From positions 1 to 64,000 of the forward strand of contig CAYJOD010000001.1 in the NCBI GenBank assembly GCA_964371655.1: 64,000 nucleotides of DNA, given 5' to 3'. Below, piece after piece: positions 1 through 9,037 of the stretch. Origin of the DNA: CAZGSN01 sp964371655 (lineage in GTDB: Bacteria; Desulfobacterota; Binatia; HRBIN30). The position numbers and the translations under genes were made by a program. The notes beneath the pieces are model-generated. The model was not told the origin of the DNA. It did not search any database and saw only the letters and a program-made list of their open reading frames with translations. The stretch's first letter is position 1; the number at the start of each line of letters is the position of its first letter.

Positions 1-16
1 CCTCAAAAAATACGCC

Positions 17-76
17 GGGGGGGGGGGTTTTGGCGCCACTGGGGGGGGGGGGGGCGGGGGCCCGCCCCCCGCCGGG
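17..76. repeat. Poly-G/poly-C low-complexity tract at the window edge
   Basis: Two runs of 11 and 14 G residues and a following C run lie within the first 76 bases, in sequence otherwise unlike the rest of the window. This looks like an assembly edge or sequencing artefact rather than biology. No gene can be supported in 1-278. Positions about 75-140 resemble the dispersed repeat at 28064-28125, including a shared ACTTTGCCGTGGCCCTG word. Confidence 0.5.
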
Positions 77-278
77 TGGAATGACGCTTGATGCGGATCC
101 AGCCCCCGTCGACGACTTTGCCGTGGCCCTGTGGAGCGGAAAAACCCAAACACGTCGGCGCGCCGCGGGGATTTTGGCCACAGGGGCTTTGAACACCACG
201 ACCGAATCCCCGCCGGTACTGGTATTTGGGTTAGTCTCCATCGCCCACACCTGGTAACCTACCAGGGAGGAAGCAATC

Positions 279-2558
279 TTGGTTCGAGCGTTCTTAGTTG
301 TACTTCTGCTTGGCACTCTGAGTCTCGACGCGCGCGCCCAGTGTGTTGGCGATGCCAACAGCGATGGCGTCGTGAGCCTCGGCGAGGTGCAAATGTGCGG
401 CAACTGCTTTCTGGGCACTTGCCAGGCGCCGACCATTACAGGAGACGTTAACAACGACGGCACCGTAACTCTTGGCGAGCTGCAGATGTGCGTCAACAGT
501 TTCCTGGGCATCTGCCGCCCTCCTACTCCGACGCCGGCGCCTGCAACCGAGACCCCGACACCGACGAGCACGGCGCCGGCAACGGCAACCGAAACGCCCA
601 CTCAGACAGCGACAATTCAGACGCCAACCCAGACTCCAACTCTGACTGCCACCCAAACTCAAACTCAGACGCCCACCCAGACGCCAACACTGACTCCTAC
701 TCGCACGCCAACCATCACTCAGACACCAACTCAGACTGGGACCCAGACTCCTACGCGGACGCCGACGGTGACTCAGCACCCAACAATCACTCACACCCCA
801 CCTCTGACTGGTACCCATACTCCTACGCCGACGCAGAACGTTACTCAGACCCCAACCATCACTCAGACACCAACTCAGACAGCAACCCAGACTCCTACGC
901 AGACGCCAACCATCACTCAGACACCGACCGTGACTCAGACCCCAACGCGAACACCAACCCAGACGCCCACGCAGACACCAACCATCACCCAGACACCAAC
1001 CGTGACTCAGACCCCCACCCGGACAGCAACCCAGACGGCCACGCAGACGCCAACCGTGACTCAGACGCCAACCCGAACGCCAACTGTCACTCCCACTCAG
1101 ACACCCACGCAGACACCAAGCGTGACCCAGACCCCGACCCGGACACCAACCCTGACGCCGACGCAGACGCCGACGGCGACTCAGACCGCTACCCGAACAC
1201 CAACCCTGACTCCCACCCAGACGCCGACCGTGACTCAGACCCCGACTCGGACTGCCACCCGAACTCCAACTCAGACACCGACTCAGTCGCAGACGCCGAC
1301 GCTGACTCCGAGCCAGACACCGACACTGACAATCCAGACACCAACGCAGACGGCGACGCGGACGGTGACGCCAACCTTCCCGACACCGACTCAGACACCA
1401 ACCGGAAGCATAACCTCCACGTGGCCGGCGCAGCCGTTAACGACCGGGCAGACTGCCTGTTACGACTCCGTCGGTGCTTCCATCGGCTGCACTAGCACTG
1501 GCCAGGATGGGGAGTTGCAGAAGGGGGTGCCGCGGCAATACACCGACAACGGCGATGGCACGATTACGGATAACAAGACCGGTCTGATGTGGGAGAAGCT
1601 TGACGACAACAACATCGATCCCCTCCACGACCAGGACACCACGTTCACATGGGACGACGCGTTCACCTTCAAGATCGCGCAACTGAACACGGGATCCGGT
1701 TTCGCCGGACACACGGACTGGCGCCTGCCTAATGTGAACGAGCTCGCGTCGCTCTCACGTTACGGAACGAATTCCCCATCGGTCGATGCAGTGTTCAACA
1801 CCAACTGCCAGCCGGGCTGTGACGTGACGACATGCAGCTGCACCCCGTTGGTGAATGTTTGGTCCTCCACCACCTGGCTGTCGCAACTGACGAGTGCCGG
1901 GCAGGTCTATTTCGCCGACGGCGACATCGTCCCCAGGGATAAGAACGTGATCTTCTACGTGAGAGCCGTGCGCAGCGCGGGATTGTCCTCGCTGCCGGCG
2001 CGGCCGCTAGTGACGGTACAGACTAGCTGTTTCAATTCCGTCGGCGATTCCATCACCTGCTCTGGCTCTGGCCAAGACGGGGAGTTGCAGACGGGGGAAC
2101 CGCGGCAATACACCGACAACGGCGATGGAACCATCAGCGATAACAAGACCGGTCTGATGTGGGAGAAGCTGTCCGACGACGGCTCGATCCACGACCAGGA
2201 CACCACGTATACATGGCCCGACGCGTTCGCCGTCAAGATCGCGGCACTGAACACGGGCAGCTTCGCCGGACACAACGACTGGCGCCTGCCTAATGTAAAC
2301 GAGCTCGGCTCGCTGGTAAGCTACGGAACGCTCAATCCATCGATCGATGGCATATTCAACGTCGACTGCCAGCCGGGCCGTGACGTGTTGTCATGCAGCT
2401 GCACCCCGCTCACAGCCTTTTGGTCGTCCACCACCTACCTATCGGACCCGGCAAGGGCCTGGCAAGCAAACTTCGACACCGCCGGCATCGAGTCCGAAGT
2501 TAAGGACGACCCCCTCCACCCCTTATTATCGGTCCGAGCGGTGCGCACCGCCCCGTGA
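279..2558 (+). CDS. Secreted DUF1566 (Lcl C-terminal) protein with dockerin-like repeats and T/P-rich stalk
   Basis: The start is a TTG placed 8 bases after a strong GGGAGG. Residues 1-20 are a signal peptide ending ARA-Q. Residues 22-80 hold two dockerin-like EF-hand repeats (GDANSDGVVSLGE and GDVNNDGTVTLGE). Residues 81-376 are an almost pure Thr/Pro/Gln stalk (TQTPTxTPT). Two homologous DUF1566 domains follow at about 378-568 and 572-759, each with NGDGTI-DNKTGLMWEK, HxDWRLPNVNEL and a WSSTT motif. The Asp-rich loops suggest Ca2+-bound extracellular modules held off the surface by the stalk. The substrate or partner is unknown. The stalk also gives long spurious ORFs in other frames. A shorter single-domain relative lies at 53116-53904. 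Domain assignment is solid, function is not. Confidence 0.9.
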   Translation: MVRAFLVVLLLGTLSLDARAQCVGDANSDGVVSLGEVQMCGNCFLGTCQAPTITGDVNNDGTVTLGELQMCVNSFLGICRPPTPTPAPATETPTPTSTAPATATETPTQTATIQTPTQTPTLTATQTQTQTPTQTPTLTPTRTPTITQTPTQTGTQTPTRTPTVTQHPTITHTPPLTGTHTPTPTQNVTQTPTITQTPTQTATQTPTQTPTITQTPTVTQTPTRTPTQTPTQTPTITQTPTVTQTPTRTATQTATQTPTVTQTPTRTPTVTPTQTPTQTPSVTQTPTRTPTLTPTQTPTATQTATRTPTLTPTQTPTVTQTPTRTATRTPTQTPTQSQTPTLTPSQTPTLTIQTPTQTATRTVTPTFPTPTQTPTGSITSTWPAQPLTTGQTACYDSVGASIGCTSTGQDGELQKGVPRQYTDNGDGTITDNKTGLMWEKLDDNNIDPLHDQDTTFTWDDAFTFKIAQLNTGSGFAGHTDWRLPNVNELASLSRYGTNSPSVDAVFNTNCQPGCDVTTCSCTPLVNVWSSTTWLSQLTSAGQVYFADGDIVPRDKNVIFYVRAVRSAGLSSLPARPLVTVQTSCFNSVGDSITCSGSGQDGELQTGEPRQYTDNGDGTISDNKTGLMWEKLSDDGSIHDQDTTYTWPDAFAVKIAALNTGSFAGHNDWRLPNVNELGSLVSYGTLNPSIDGIFNVDCQPGRDVLSCSCTPLTAFWSSTTYLSDPARAWQANFDTAGIESEVKDDPLHPLLSVRAVRTAP
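535..1408 (+). repeat. Degenerate short tandem repeat encoding the T/P/Q stalk
   Basis: About 870 bases of imperfect 6-12 bp repeats (ACNCAGACNCC-type words) lie inside the DUF1566 gene. Length polymorphism by slippage would stay in frame when changes are multiples of 3. Confidence 0.8.
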
Positions 2559-2637
2559 TCCCTACCGCTGCCGGATTTCGCAGACGAAGCGGTGGCGCCG
2601 CATCGATTGCGACGCCACCGTCCGCGACTCGGCGCGC

Positions 2638-3588
2638 TTAGAAGTGGTGCGTCCAGCGCAGGTTGAAGCGTGAGCCTTCCGGCCGGTTCTCGGCCTGGGT
2701 TTCGAAGTACGCGTTGAAGAACAGGTGATCGTTCTGGGAGAAGGAGAACAGCAAGCCCGGACCGACGCCGAAGACCTGCTCACGTGAGTCCTTCACCCCA
2801 TTACCGTCGATCTCGGTATTGGTGAACTGTTTCAGGTAATAGCCATTGAGCCCGAGGCGCAGCTGCTTGGGCAGCACTTCGTATTCGGAGGCGAAGTTGA
2901 AGTGGATCGCCTGTCCGGCTTGCGTATCTTTCGCCCCCAGGGGAGCAAACGGGTCGTCGTTCTCGGCGTTCCACAAGTAATGCAGCCGCCACGAAGCCGT
3001 CCACTCCGGCATGATGAATAGCGTCGCAGCCCAGTATGGATCGAAGGAGTAAAAGTTCGAGCCCGGGTTCAGTAGGCGGTTCTTGTCGTAGGTGCCGGTG
3101 GGCACCATGTTCTGCAGCTCGATGCGGTGCATGAAGATCGGGCCGTTCGCGCCCATGATGGGATCCCATTGGAGGTACGGCCCAATCAGCATATCTCCCA
3201 ATCCGCCGCTGTTGGTTCCTGCAAGCACCGGCACCGCGCCGGGGGTCACGTCGAGGCCGACGAGGGGTACGATCACATCGAGACCCCACTTGCCGCCCAA
3301 CAGGATCTCCTGGTCGGACTGGTAGATGAGTTGGTTGAGGCTGATCCAGGCGCTGAGGCTAGCCAGCAGCGGCGTCTTGTCTCCGTTCTGGTCTTTGAAG
3401 GTACCCGCCGTGTAGTACTGCCCGTACTCTTGGAAATACAAACCCGGCCCCGCCGGCGGCGCGCCGTCGAGAAAGCTCGTAAAGCCGAGGTTCACCGCCG
3501 GCAACGGTTGTTGCGCCAGCGCCAGCCCGCGCAGCAGCCCCAGAGCCACAAGCGCACTCCCCATCATCCGCAATCCCCTAAACTTCAT
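2638..3588 (-). CDS. Outer-membrane beta-barrel, phenol-degradation MetA-like family
   Basis: The start at 3588 follows GAGGGAGG at good spacing; the longer frame to 3615 has no better site. Residues 1-26 form a signal peptide ending LALA-QQ. The remaining roughly 290 residues alternate aromatic and polar residues in strand-like blocks and end in FNLRWTHHF, the terminal aromatic signature of outer-membrane barrels. The pattern (PAVNLGFTSFLDG, ELQNMVPTGTYDKNRLLNPGSNFYSFDPYWAATLF) matches the PF13557 transporter-like family often linked with hydrophobic substrate uptake. It is transcribed divergently from the trpB2-like gene. The substrate cannot be told from sequence. Confidence 0.8.
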   Translation of the reverse strand: MKFRGLRMMGSALVALGLLRGLALAQQPLPAVNLGFTSFLDGAPPAGPGLYFQEYGQYYTAGTFKDQNGDKTPLLASLSAWISLNQLIYQSDQEILLGGKWGLDVIVPLVGLDVTPGAVPVLAGTNSGGLGDMLIGPYLQWDPIMGANGPIFMHRIELQNMVPTGTYDKNRLLNPGSNFYSFDPYWAATLFIMPEWTASWRLHYLWNAENDDPFAPLGAKDTQAGQAIHFNFASEYEVLPKQLRLGLNGYYLKQFTNTEIDGNGVKDSREQVFGVGPGLLFSFSQNDHLFFNAYFETQAENRPEGSRFNLRWTHHF

Positions 3589-3692
3589 ACCGCCTCCCTC
3601 GCAATTTTCCGGCATGCCCCTGTTGCATCCGTCGATGGTTTCTTGGATACCCCTTGAGTCTCACGCCGGAAGTGAGCCGAAAGGGGAACCCG

Positions 3693-5066
3693 ATGACGAA
3701 TCAGACCAAGTACACACTTGCCGAGAAGGACATTCCAACCGCCTGGTACAACATCCAGGCCGACCTACCCGAGCCGCTCCCGCCGGTATTGCATCCGGGC
3801 ACGCAAAAGCCGATTGGGCCCGCCGATCTGGCGCCTCTCTTTCCGATGGCTCTCATCGAGCAGGAAGTTTCGACCAAGCGTGAGATCGACATCCCCGGCG
3901 AGATCATCGATATCTATCGTCTGTGGCGTCCCAGCCCCCTCTATCGCGCCCACCGACTGGAGAAAGCGCTCGATACCCCAGCACGCATCTACTACAATTA
4001 CGAAGGTCTCAGCCCCTCCGGCTCCCACAAGTCCAACACCTCTGTGGCGCAGGCTTATTACAACAAGCAGGAGGGCGTCAAACGCATCGCCACCGAAACC
4101 GGCGCCGGCCAATGGGGCTCGGCGCTGGCGATGGCCTGCCAGTTCTTCGGTATCGACTGCCACGTTTTCATGGTGCGGGTCAGCTACGACCAGAAGCCGT
4201 ACCGCAAGGCGATGATGGAAACCTTCGGAGCGCGGGTGACCCCGAGCCCGAGTCGCGAGACCGCGTCGGGGCGAGCGATCCTGGACAAGGATCCCAACTG
4301 TACCGGATCGCTAGGCATCGCCATTTCCGAAGCCGTCGAGGTCGCCGCTCAGGATCCGGAAGCCAAGTATGCCCTCGGCAGCGTGCTCAATCACGTGCTG
4401 CTGCACCAGACGATCATCGGCCTGGAGACGATCGAAAAGTTCAAGCTCGCCAACGACTGGCCGGACGTGATCATCGGTTGCGCCGGCGGTGGCTCCAACT
4501 TCGCCGGGATCGCCTTCCCCTTTATCGGCCGCAAGCTACGCGGAGAGGATAAGGGCGCACGCATCATTGCGGTGGAGCCGGCGGCCTGCCCATCGATCAC
4601 CAAAGGAAAGCTCGTCTACGACTTCGGCGACACCGCGCATCTCACACCCCTGGTGAAGATGTACACGCTGGGGAGCAGCTTCGTGCCGCCGGGGATACAC
4701 GCCGGTGGGCTGCGCTACCATGGCATGTCCTCGTTGGTCTCGCACCTGGTGCGGCTCGGCGAGGTCGACGCCGTCGCTGTGCCGCAGCTCGAGATCTTCC
4801 AGGCCGCCGTTCAGTTCGCGCGCGCCGAAGGAATCATCCCTGCCCCCGAGCCCTCGCACGCCCTCGCCATCGCCATCCGCGAAGCACTCAAGTGCAAGCA
4901 AGAAGGCAAGAGTCGCGCGATCCTGTTCAACCTCTGTGGCCACGGGCACTTCGACATGCAGGCCTACATGGACTACTTCGGCAACAAGCTACAGGACTAC
5001 GAATATCCGGAGGATGAGGTCGCGATGGCGCTCGCCGGCCTACCGAGTGTGACGCCCGCGGCGTAA
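3693..5066 (+). CDS. trpB: Tryptophan synthase beta-like PLP enzyme, TrpB2 type
   Basis: A fold-type II PLP enzyme of 457 residues, which is the usual TrpB2 length and longer than canonical TrpB. The PLP lysine is in SGSHKSN (about Lys113) and the phosphate-binding loop is GGGSN (about residue 265). The motifs YNYEGLSPSGSHK, ETGAGQWGSA and IHAGGLRYHG are diagnostic of TrpB2. It should catalyse indole plus serine to tryptophan, or serine deamination. TrpB2 enzymes often occur without a TrpA partner, and no trpA lies next to it here. ATG 3693 is chosen over the upstream in-frame TTG because AAAGGGGA sits just before it. It stands alone, divergent from the barrel gene. Confidence 0.93.
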   Translation: MTNQTKYTLAEKDIPTAWYNIQADLPEPLPPVLHPGTQKPIGPADLAPLFPMALIEQEVSTKREIDIPGEIIDIYRLWRPSPLYRAHRLEKALDTPARIYYNYEGLSPSGSHKSNTSVAQAYYNKQEGVKRIATETGAGQWGSALAMACQFFGIDCHVFMVRVSYDQKPYRKAMMETFGARVTPSPSRETASGRAILDKDPNCTGSLGIAISEAVEVAAQDPEAKYALGSVLNHVLLHQTIIGLETIEKFKLANDWPDVIIGCAGGGSNFAGIAFPFIGRKLRGEDKGARIIAVEPAACPSITKGKLVYDFGDTAHLTPLVKMYTLGSSFVPPGIHAGGLRYHGMSSLVSHLVRLGEVDAVAVPQLEIFQAAVQFARAEGIIPAPEPSHALAIAIREALKCKQEGKSRAILFNLCGHGHFDMQAYMDYFGNKLQDYEYPEDEVAMALAGLPSVTPAA

Positions 5067-5246
5067 CAGCAGGCTCAGGGCCTGCGCGCCCCTCGGGAAT
5101 CGTTCTTGGCAGAGAAGGTGACAACGTGGATGCATGGCCTACCGTGCATCCACGGATGCGCTCACCCACTGAACCGCTTGCTTACGCGCGCGGCTCTGGC
5201 TGGCAAACACCGGCGGGGCTTTGCAAATAGATTCGTCGTGGGCGCT

Positions 5247-5340
5247 TTGGAGTGCGGGAGCTTGCTCCCGCTTTTGTGTCGCCCCGACGGGTCACGGCGC
5301 CGAATCGGATAAGGCGGTGGCAAGCCACCGCACTCCACAA
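5247..5340. repeat. Dispersed double-hairpin element
   Basis: Two perfect hairpins (GCGGGAGCTTGCTCCCGC near 5254-5271 and GCGGTGGCAAGCCACCGC near 5314-5331) are enclosed by an outer inverted repeat TTGGAGTGCG / CGCACTCCACAA. The layout is that of a small nonautonomous repeat. The rest of the 5067-5546 intergenic stretch shows nothing I can name. Confidence 0.6.
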
Positions 5341-5546
5341 ACTGTCGCCGATGGCAGCGATGGGTGATGTGCCATACGCACCCTGGTTGGTAATGGCGAT
5401 TGAGCTCGCGCCATGGCGAATCCCCGCAGCGCGTTTTGCCCCTGAAAACGCGCCCCTCAGCTCGAATCAGGCCCCGAATCGCGCCCCTTCGCCCGTGATG
5501 TCAGTCGGTTACACGGGTCCGACCCGCGGGGAGAGGCCCGCACAAA

Positions 5547-5894
5547 CTAGGGCATCCCATCGGCGTCCCTCGATGCCTCCCAGGCGCGGATGTCGATCGC
5601 TTCGAGGATGACGTCGCGGCAGCTCCTCGGATCCTCTTCGCTGCACCCGGGTAAGGCGAACATCGGCGCGGGATTGGAGAAGGGATATAAGTGCCAGTCG
5701 GCGCAGACTTCCTCGTAGTCGCAGGGTTCGTCGCAGCCATGATCATCGAACAATGCTGCAAGCTTTGCTGATGCGACCAGCCTGCGTTGGTCGGGATCGA
5801 ATAATGCGGGCGGGGCGGAGCCCGCGTCGAAGCATGCCGATTTGAGGTCGGCTGCTGTGGTGATCACACCGAGCTTCGTCCCTCCTTCGCGCAT
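5547..5894 (-). pseudogene. C-terminal part of secreted Cys-rich protein, separated by a frameshift
   Basis: The 115-residue frame begins MREGGTKLGVITTAADLKSA and continues with a Cys-rich tail (CDEPCDYEEVC, GCSEEDPRSC). It overlaps the end of the preceding minus-strand ORF by 31 bases. Adding one C to the CCC run at 5880-5882 (plus strand) joins both frames as AKEG-TKLGVITTAADLK, a continuation typical of such secreted families. The reading-frame break is therefore either a sequencing or assembly error or a recent frameshift. The joined product would be about 292 residues. I do not think this frame has its own start, because no ribosome site precedes it. Confidence 0.65.
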
Positions 5895-6427
5895 TTATCG
5901 AATACTTTGATGGACGTTGTGAAATATTGCGTGGCCTGCCGGACCACCTTGTCCTGGCACTTCAACATGGCCGGCGGCATGCTGGCGTAGACGTAGTCGA
6001 TCGGGTCGCCGAACATGTCGTGCATTAGATTCAGGATCGCGCCGCGGTGCGCGGCGTTGCCGGTGGCCGCGTCCTGCACGATAACGGCCGGAACCGGGTC
6101 GCACTTGCCGCCCATATCGAAGAGTGCCGCAACCTTTCCTTCCTTGCCAGCGAGCTTGTCGTCCGAGTTGTAAATCACACACTGGTCCACATTCGACTCG
6201 CGGCCCTTGCCGGCGTTCTTGATGCAGGTGCGCGCCGACTTGCCCGCCTGTTGGGAGACCAACCGCAGTTTGTTGTTGTACGCGTCGATGCACGTCTGAT
6301 CGTGGGTGCTCAGCTTTGCGTGGGCACTACCGCCGAGCATGAAGAGTGCAACCAGTGCAGCCGCCATGGCCGACGCGATCCCGTTCGCTCTCTTGTGATC
6401 GAACGCCTGTATTCCCCCGGTCCTCAT
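5864..6427 (-). CDS. Secreted Cys-containing protein of unknown function, N-terminal part (frameshifted gene)
   Basis: The start follows an AAAGGAGG with good spacing. Residues 1-37 form a signal peptide (hydrophobic AMAAALVALFMLGGSAHA-K). The body has spaced cysteines (DQTCIDAYNNKL, ARTCIKNAG, DQCVIYN, GKCDPV, LKCQDKV, FDKCAKEG) in a helical, all-alpha looking pattern. The same layout (C...I..L...C) appears at the start of the 43994-45685 protein, so both may belong to one lineage-specific exported family. The frame ends in a short nonhomologous tail GRSSV after the frameshift described for 5547-5894. No function can be assigned. Confidence 0.75.
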   Translation of the reverse strand: MRTGGIQAFDHKRANGIASAMAAALVALFMLGGSAHAKLSTHDQTCIDAYNNKLRLVSQQAGKSARTCIKNAGKGRESNVDQCVIYNSDDKLAGKEGKVAALFDMGGKCDPVPAVIVQDAATGNAAHRGAILNLMHDMFGDPIDYVYASMPPAMLKCQDKVVRQATQYFTTSIKVFDKCAKEGRSSV

Positions 6428-6690
6428 TTTGGAATCCTCCTTTCAACGGCGGGCGAAGGGTGCGCCGCTGAGGTTGTGTGGTTGCAGATAGCCCGCATAG
6501 AGCACCGAATTGACGTAACCCCTAGACATCAGACCCTCGACCTACGTCACCTGGAACCGTTTCGCATTGGTTGCACCGCCAGTTTGCTCTTGAGATTGAC
6601 GCGATAGTACGGGTCGGGAACGGTTGTCAACATCGAGAGCGGTAAGAATCAGTGGGGCTCCGGGCATAGCTCGGCGATGCCGTAGAACTC

Positions 6691-6751
6691 CAGGACGTGG
6701 GAACGAATGTAACGGTCTGCTCGGTATCGTTACAATCGTTCCCATGTCCCG
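6691..6751. repeat. 24-bp imperfect inverted repeat with 13-nt loop
   Basis: Arms 6691-6714 and 6728-6751 match at 21 of 24 positions; the core GGGAACGA-TGTAACG is nearly perfect. It lies in an 849-bp stretch (6428-7276) without a supportable gene. It could be a strong RNA hairpin, a dimer operator or a repeat-element remnant. Confidence 0.7.
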
Positions 6752-6964
6752 AAGTTTTCGAAACGTGTCGGTTCTGCAGCCGACTCGGCGGCAGCAGCCG
6801 CAACCGGACCCGAGTCCGCAAGCCGCAGCCGCCTCCGTCTTCCCCGCCGAGTCCGCCACGCGCAACCGCGCCGATCATGGTTGCGTCGCGTAGGCCTCGA
6901 AGACGTAGTTGCGTACGGTGCGTAGGTCCTCGCGGCCCAAGCACATCGGCTAGTTTCGGTCTTT

Positions 6965-7082
6965 GGACGCAAACGTTCTCATGTAGGACACATTCCAGAG
7001 CCTTCGGACGCAAACTTCCTCACGTAGGACGCGGTCGAAACGTCGTGGGACGCAAACTTTCCAATGTAGGATGCGGTCCCGA
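6965..7082. repeat. Three tandem 41-42 bp repeats
   Basis: The word GGACGCAAAC begins at 6965, 7006 and 7048. Each copy is followed by TT-CTCA-GTAGGA-GCGGTC-like sequence. The units abut without spacers and are degenerate. On the minus strand they extend a reading frame (MDSKSRRNIPRREVL...) that looks like a decayed N-terminus, but I cannot support it as a gene. Confidence 0.7.
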
Positions 7083-7276
7083 CGATTTGATCGCCTCCTT
7101 GTCGACGACGGATGCCCCCGCAGGCATCGTAACCAGAACTTCGCGGCGAGGTATGTTCCTTCTGCTCTTGGAGTCCATAATGTGACCCGTTTTCGATGAT
7201 CGCGATCCGTTGGGTGGTACGCCCACCGTGTTTGGCAATCGCGGTGAAGAGATTTCACCGGCGCGAGCAAACAACG

Positions 7277-8638
7277 TCAGACCAGGTCGGCCGGAGTGAC
7301 GCGCGTGATCCATTCTCGGTAGCTGCCGGAATAGCCAACCGCCTGCTGGCGGGCGCCAACGCGCTGCAGCAGCGCATCGACTTGCTCCGCATTGAGCCGC
7401 GCGCTTCGGCCTACGATCTCGGCGACGCGAGCGGACACCGCTTCGGCTCTGCCGGATATCGGTGCCAGCAACTCTTCCTCGCTGGCGTGCTCCCCTTCGT
7501 CGAGGCCGAGGAAGTGTTCGATCAGCTGCAGGCTGACCTCCGTACTGTGGCGGCGCGACACCAGGATGTTGCCCTGCCCGGTGACCACGTTGCCAACGCC
7601 GAAGACCGTATCGTATCCGTCGAGGCGACCGATGGCGGGATCCGCGTAACGATAGAGCAGGCCATCTTGCGGAACACCTGTCATGGGCTCGGGCACACTG
7701 CCGATCGAGCTCACCACAAGCGGGGCACGAACCTCCTCGACAGCGCCCTGCACCGGCACAGCGACGCGGCCTTCCACCGCCGTGGCCTGGAAGCGCAGGC
7801 CGACGAGCTGATCGCCTTCGACCATCAACCCCATGGGCATGAGCTGCGAGCGCACGCAGAAGCAGTACTTTTGCATGGCCTTCTCGAGAATCCGGCGTCG
7901 GGTCGCCTCGAACTTCTGGCGCCGCACCGGATCGGCATCGTTGGCAACATCGGCCAGCGGCATGTCTTCGATGCGACGGCGATAGAAGAGGGTCGCGGGG
8001 CGCCACCCTAGGGTTTCCCAGGTGAGCCCGTGTGACGCCAGGACCGCAGGTATGCCATCGTGTTCGATGCGCAGCATGTCCTCGTCGATGCCGCGGCGAC
8101 TCAAGGCGCGACGCACACCCTCGATCTGCAGCACCTTCATCACGTCGATCGAGGCGAGGCCGCCACCGACGACGATCGCGCCTTCATCGATCGTATACTG
8201 AGGCCCGTCGTAGTCGCGCTCCGCGTAGTGATTGAACCAGTGGATCAAGCCGTTCTGGTAGAGCAGTCCGCGGCCAAGGTAGTCGTCGGCTGCGGCGACG
8301 GGCAGCGGCCGGTCACGCCAGGCGCCATGTGCCAACACCACGGCGCTGAACCCCCAGCCGCTCACCAACTCGCGGAAGTCGATGTCGCGTCCGATCTTGG
8401 TCAGCGGCACGAACGCTACGCTCGGCCGGTCTAGCCTGTCGTTGACGAGGTCGTACTCCTTGCGCCGTAACTTCACGTGCCAGCGCGGCAGCCCATCCTC
8501 GATCTTGCCGTAGGGTCGGGCGTTTTGCTCGAAGACCACCACCAGCGCGCCGCGGTCGGCAAAGATGCCTGCCGCCTCTGCACCCGCGGTGGCACCTCCA
8601 ATGATTGCGACGACATGCTGGGAAGCCCTCTTCGCCAT
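7277..8638 (-). CDS. FAD/NAD(P)-dependent oxidoreductase, ferredoxin-NADP reductase/GltD-like
   Basis: 453 residues. An N-terminal Rossmann dinucleotide site reads VAIIGGATAGAEAAGIFADRG (about residues 10-30; GGATAG in place of the usual GxGxxG). A second site reads AIVVGGGLASIDVMK (about 157-171). FGVGNVVTGQGNI near residue 375 is the FAD-binding C-terminal motif. The central YGKIEDGLPRWHVKLRRKEYDLV resembles the pyridine-nucleotide reductases that pass electrons to ferredoxin or feed glutamate synthase. The electron partner is unknown and no adjacent ferredoxin gene is seen. It starts after AGGTAGG and stands as a single gene. Confidence 0.8.
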   Translation of the reverse strand: MAKRASQHVVAIIGGATAGAEAAGIFADRGALVVVFEQNARPYGKIEDGLPRWHVKLRRKEYDLVNDRLDRPSVAFVPLTKIGRDIDFRELVSGWGFSAVVLAHGAWRDRPLPVAAADDYLGRGLLYQNGLIHWFNHYAERDYDGPQYTIDEGAIVVGGGLASIDVMKVLQIEGVRRALSRRGIDEDMLRIEHDGIPAVLASHGLTWETLGWRPATLFYRRRIEDMPLADVANDADPVRRQKFEATRRRILEKAMQKYCFCVRSQLMPMGLMVEGDQLVGLRFQATAVEGRVAVPVQGAVEEVRAPLVVSSIGSVPEPMTGVPQDGLLYRYADPAIGRLDGYDTVFGVGNVVTGQGNILVSRRHSTEVSLQLIEHFLGLDEGEHASEEELLAPISGRAEAVSARVAEIVGRSARLNAEQVDALLQRVGARQQAVGYSGSYREWITRVTPADLV

Positions 8639-8676
8639 GATACCTACCTTACTTCAAAGACCGTAACCGCTTAGCG

Positions 8677-8890
8677 GTCTGAAGGACTCGCCGACCTCGG
8701 TGCCGTCCCTCGATACGGCCCCTGAAAAGACGGGGCCTACTCGGGACGAACGGATACGAGCAGCTGAGAATAAAAGCCAAACCGTTCGCCCCGAGTAGCC
8801 GCTGATTTGTCCGATCGTCCCGAGTAGCGGCCCTCGTCTGGCCGCGTATCGAGGGATTGGCGGCGTATCGAGGGGCGCTCCTTCGGTGCA
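8677..8890. repeat. Dispersed palindromic repeat, family A (two units)
   Basis: The words CCCTCGATACGGCC, GGCCTACTCGGGACGAACGG and their reverse (CGTCCCGAGTAGCGGCC, CGTATCGAGG) alternate here. Relatives are at 17936-18090, 21238-21300, 30655-30748 and 43628-43850, all intergenic. Confidence 0.75.
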
Positions 8891-9037
8891 TGCCATTGTC
8901 AAGTTCATGCGGCTAAACGGCTACCAAGAATCTTTGAGCTGATCGTGCCCCTGCGGCGGTCATTGCACACCGACTTTGGGGCGAAGGTGCCAAGCAACGA
9001 TCCGTGGTTCGTCGGGGTCGCCTGCACCGCTGTGATG

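Noticed and set aside
488..1495. 335-codon Asp/Asn/Ser-rich frame in the T/P stalk region
   Set aside because: Alternative-frame reading of the tandem repeat inside the DUF1566 gene.
6965..7082. Possible CRISPR array
   Set aside because: Only three units, abutting without spacers, and degenerate; no cas gene nearby.
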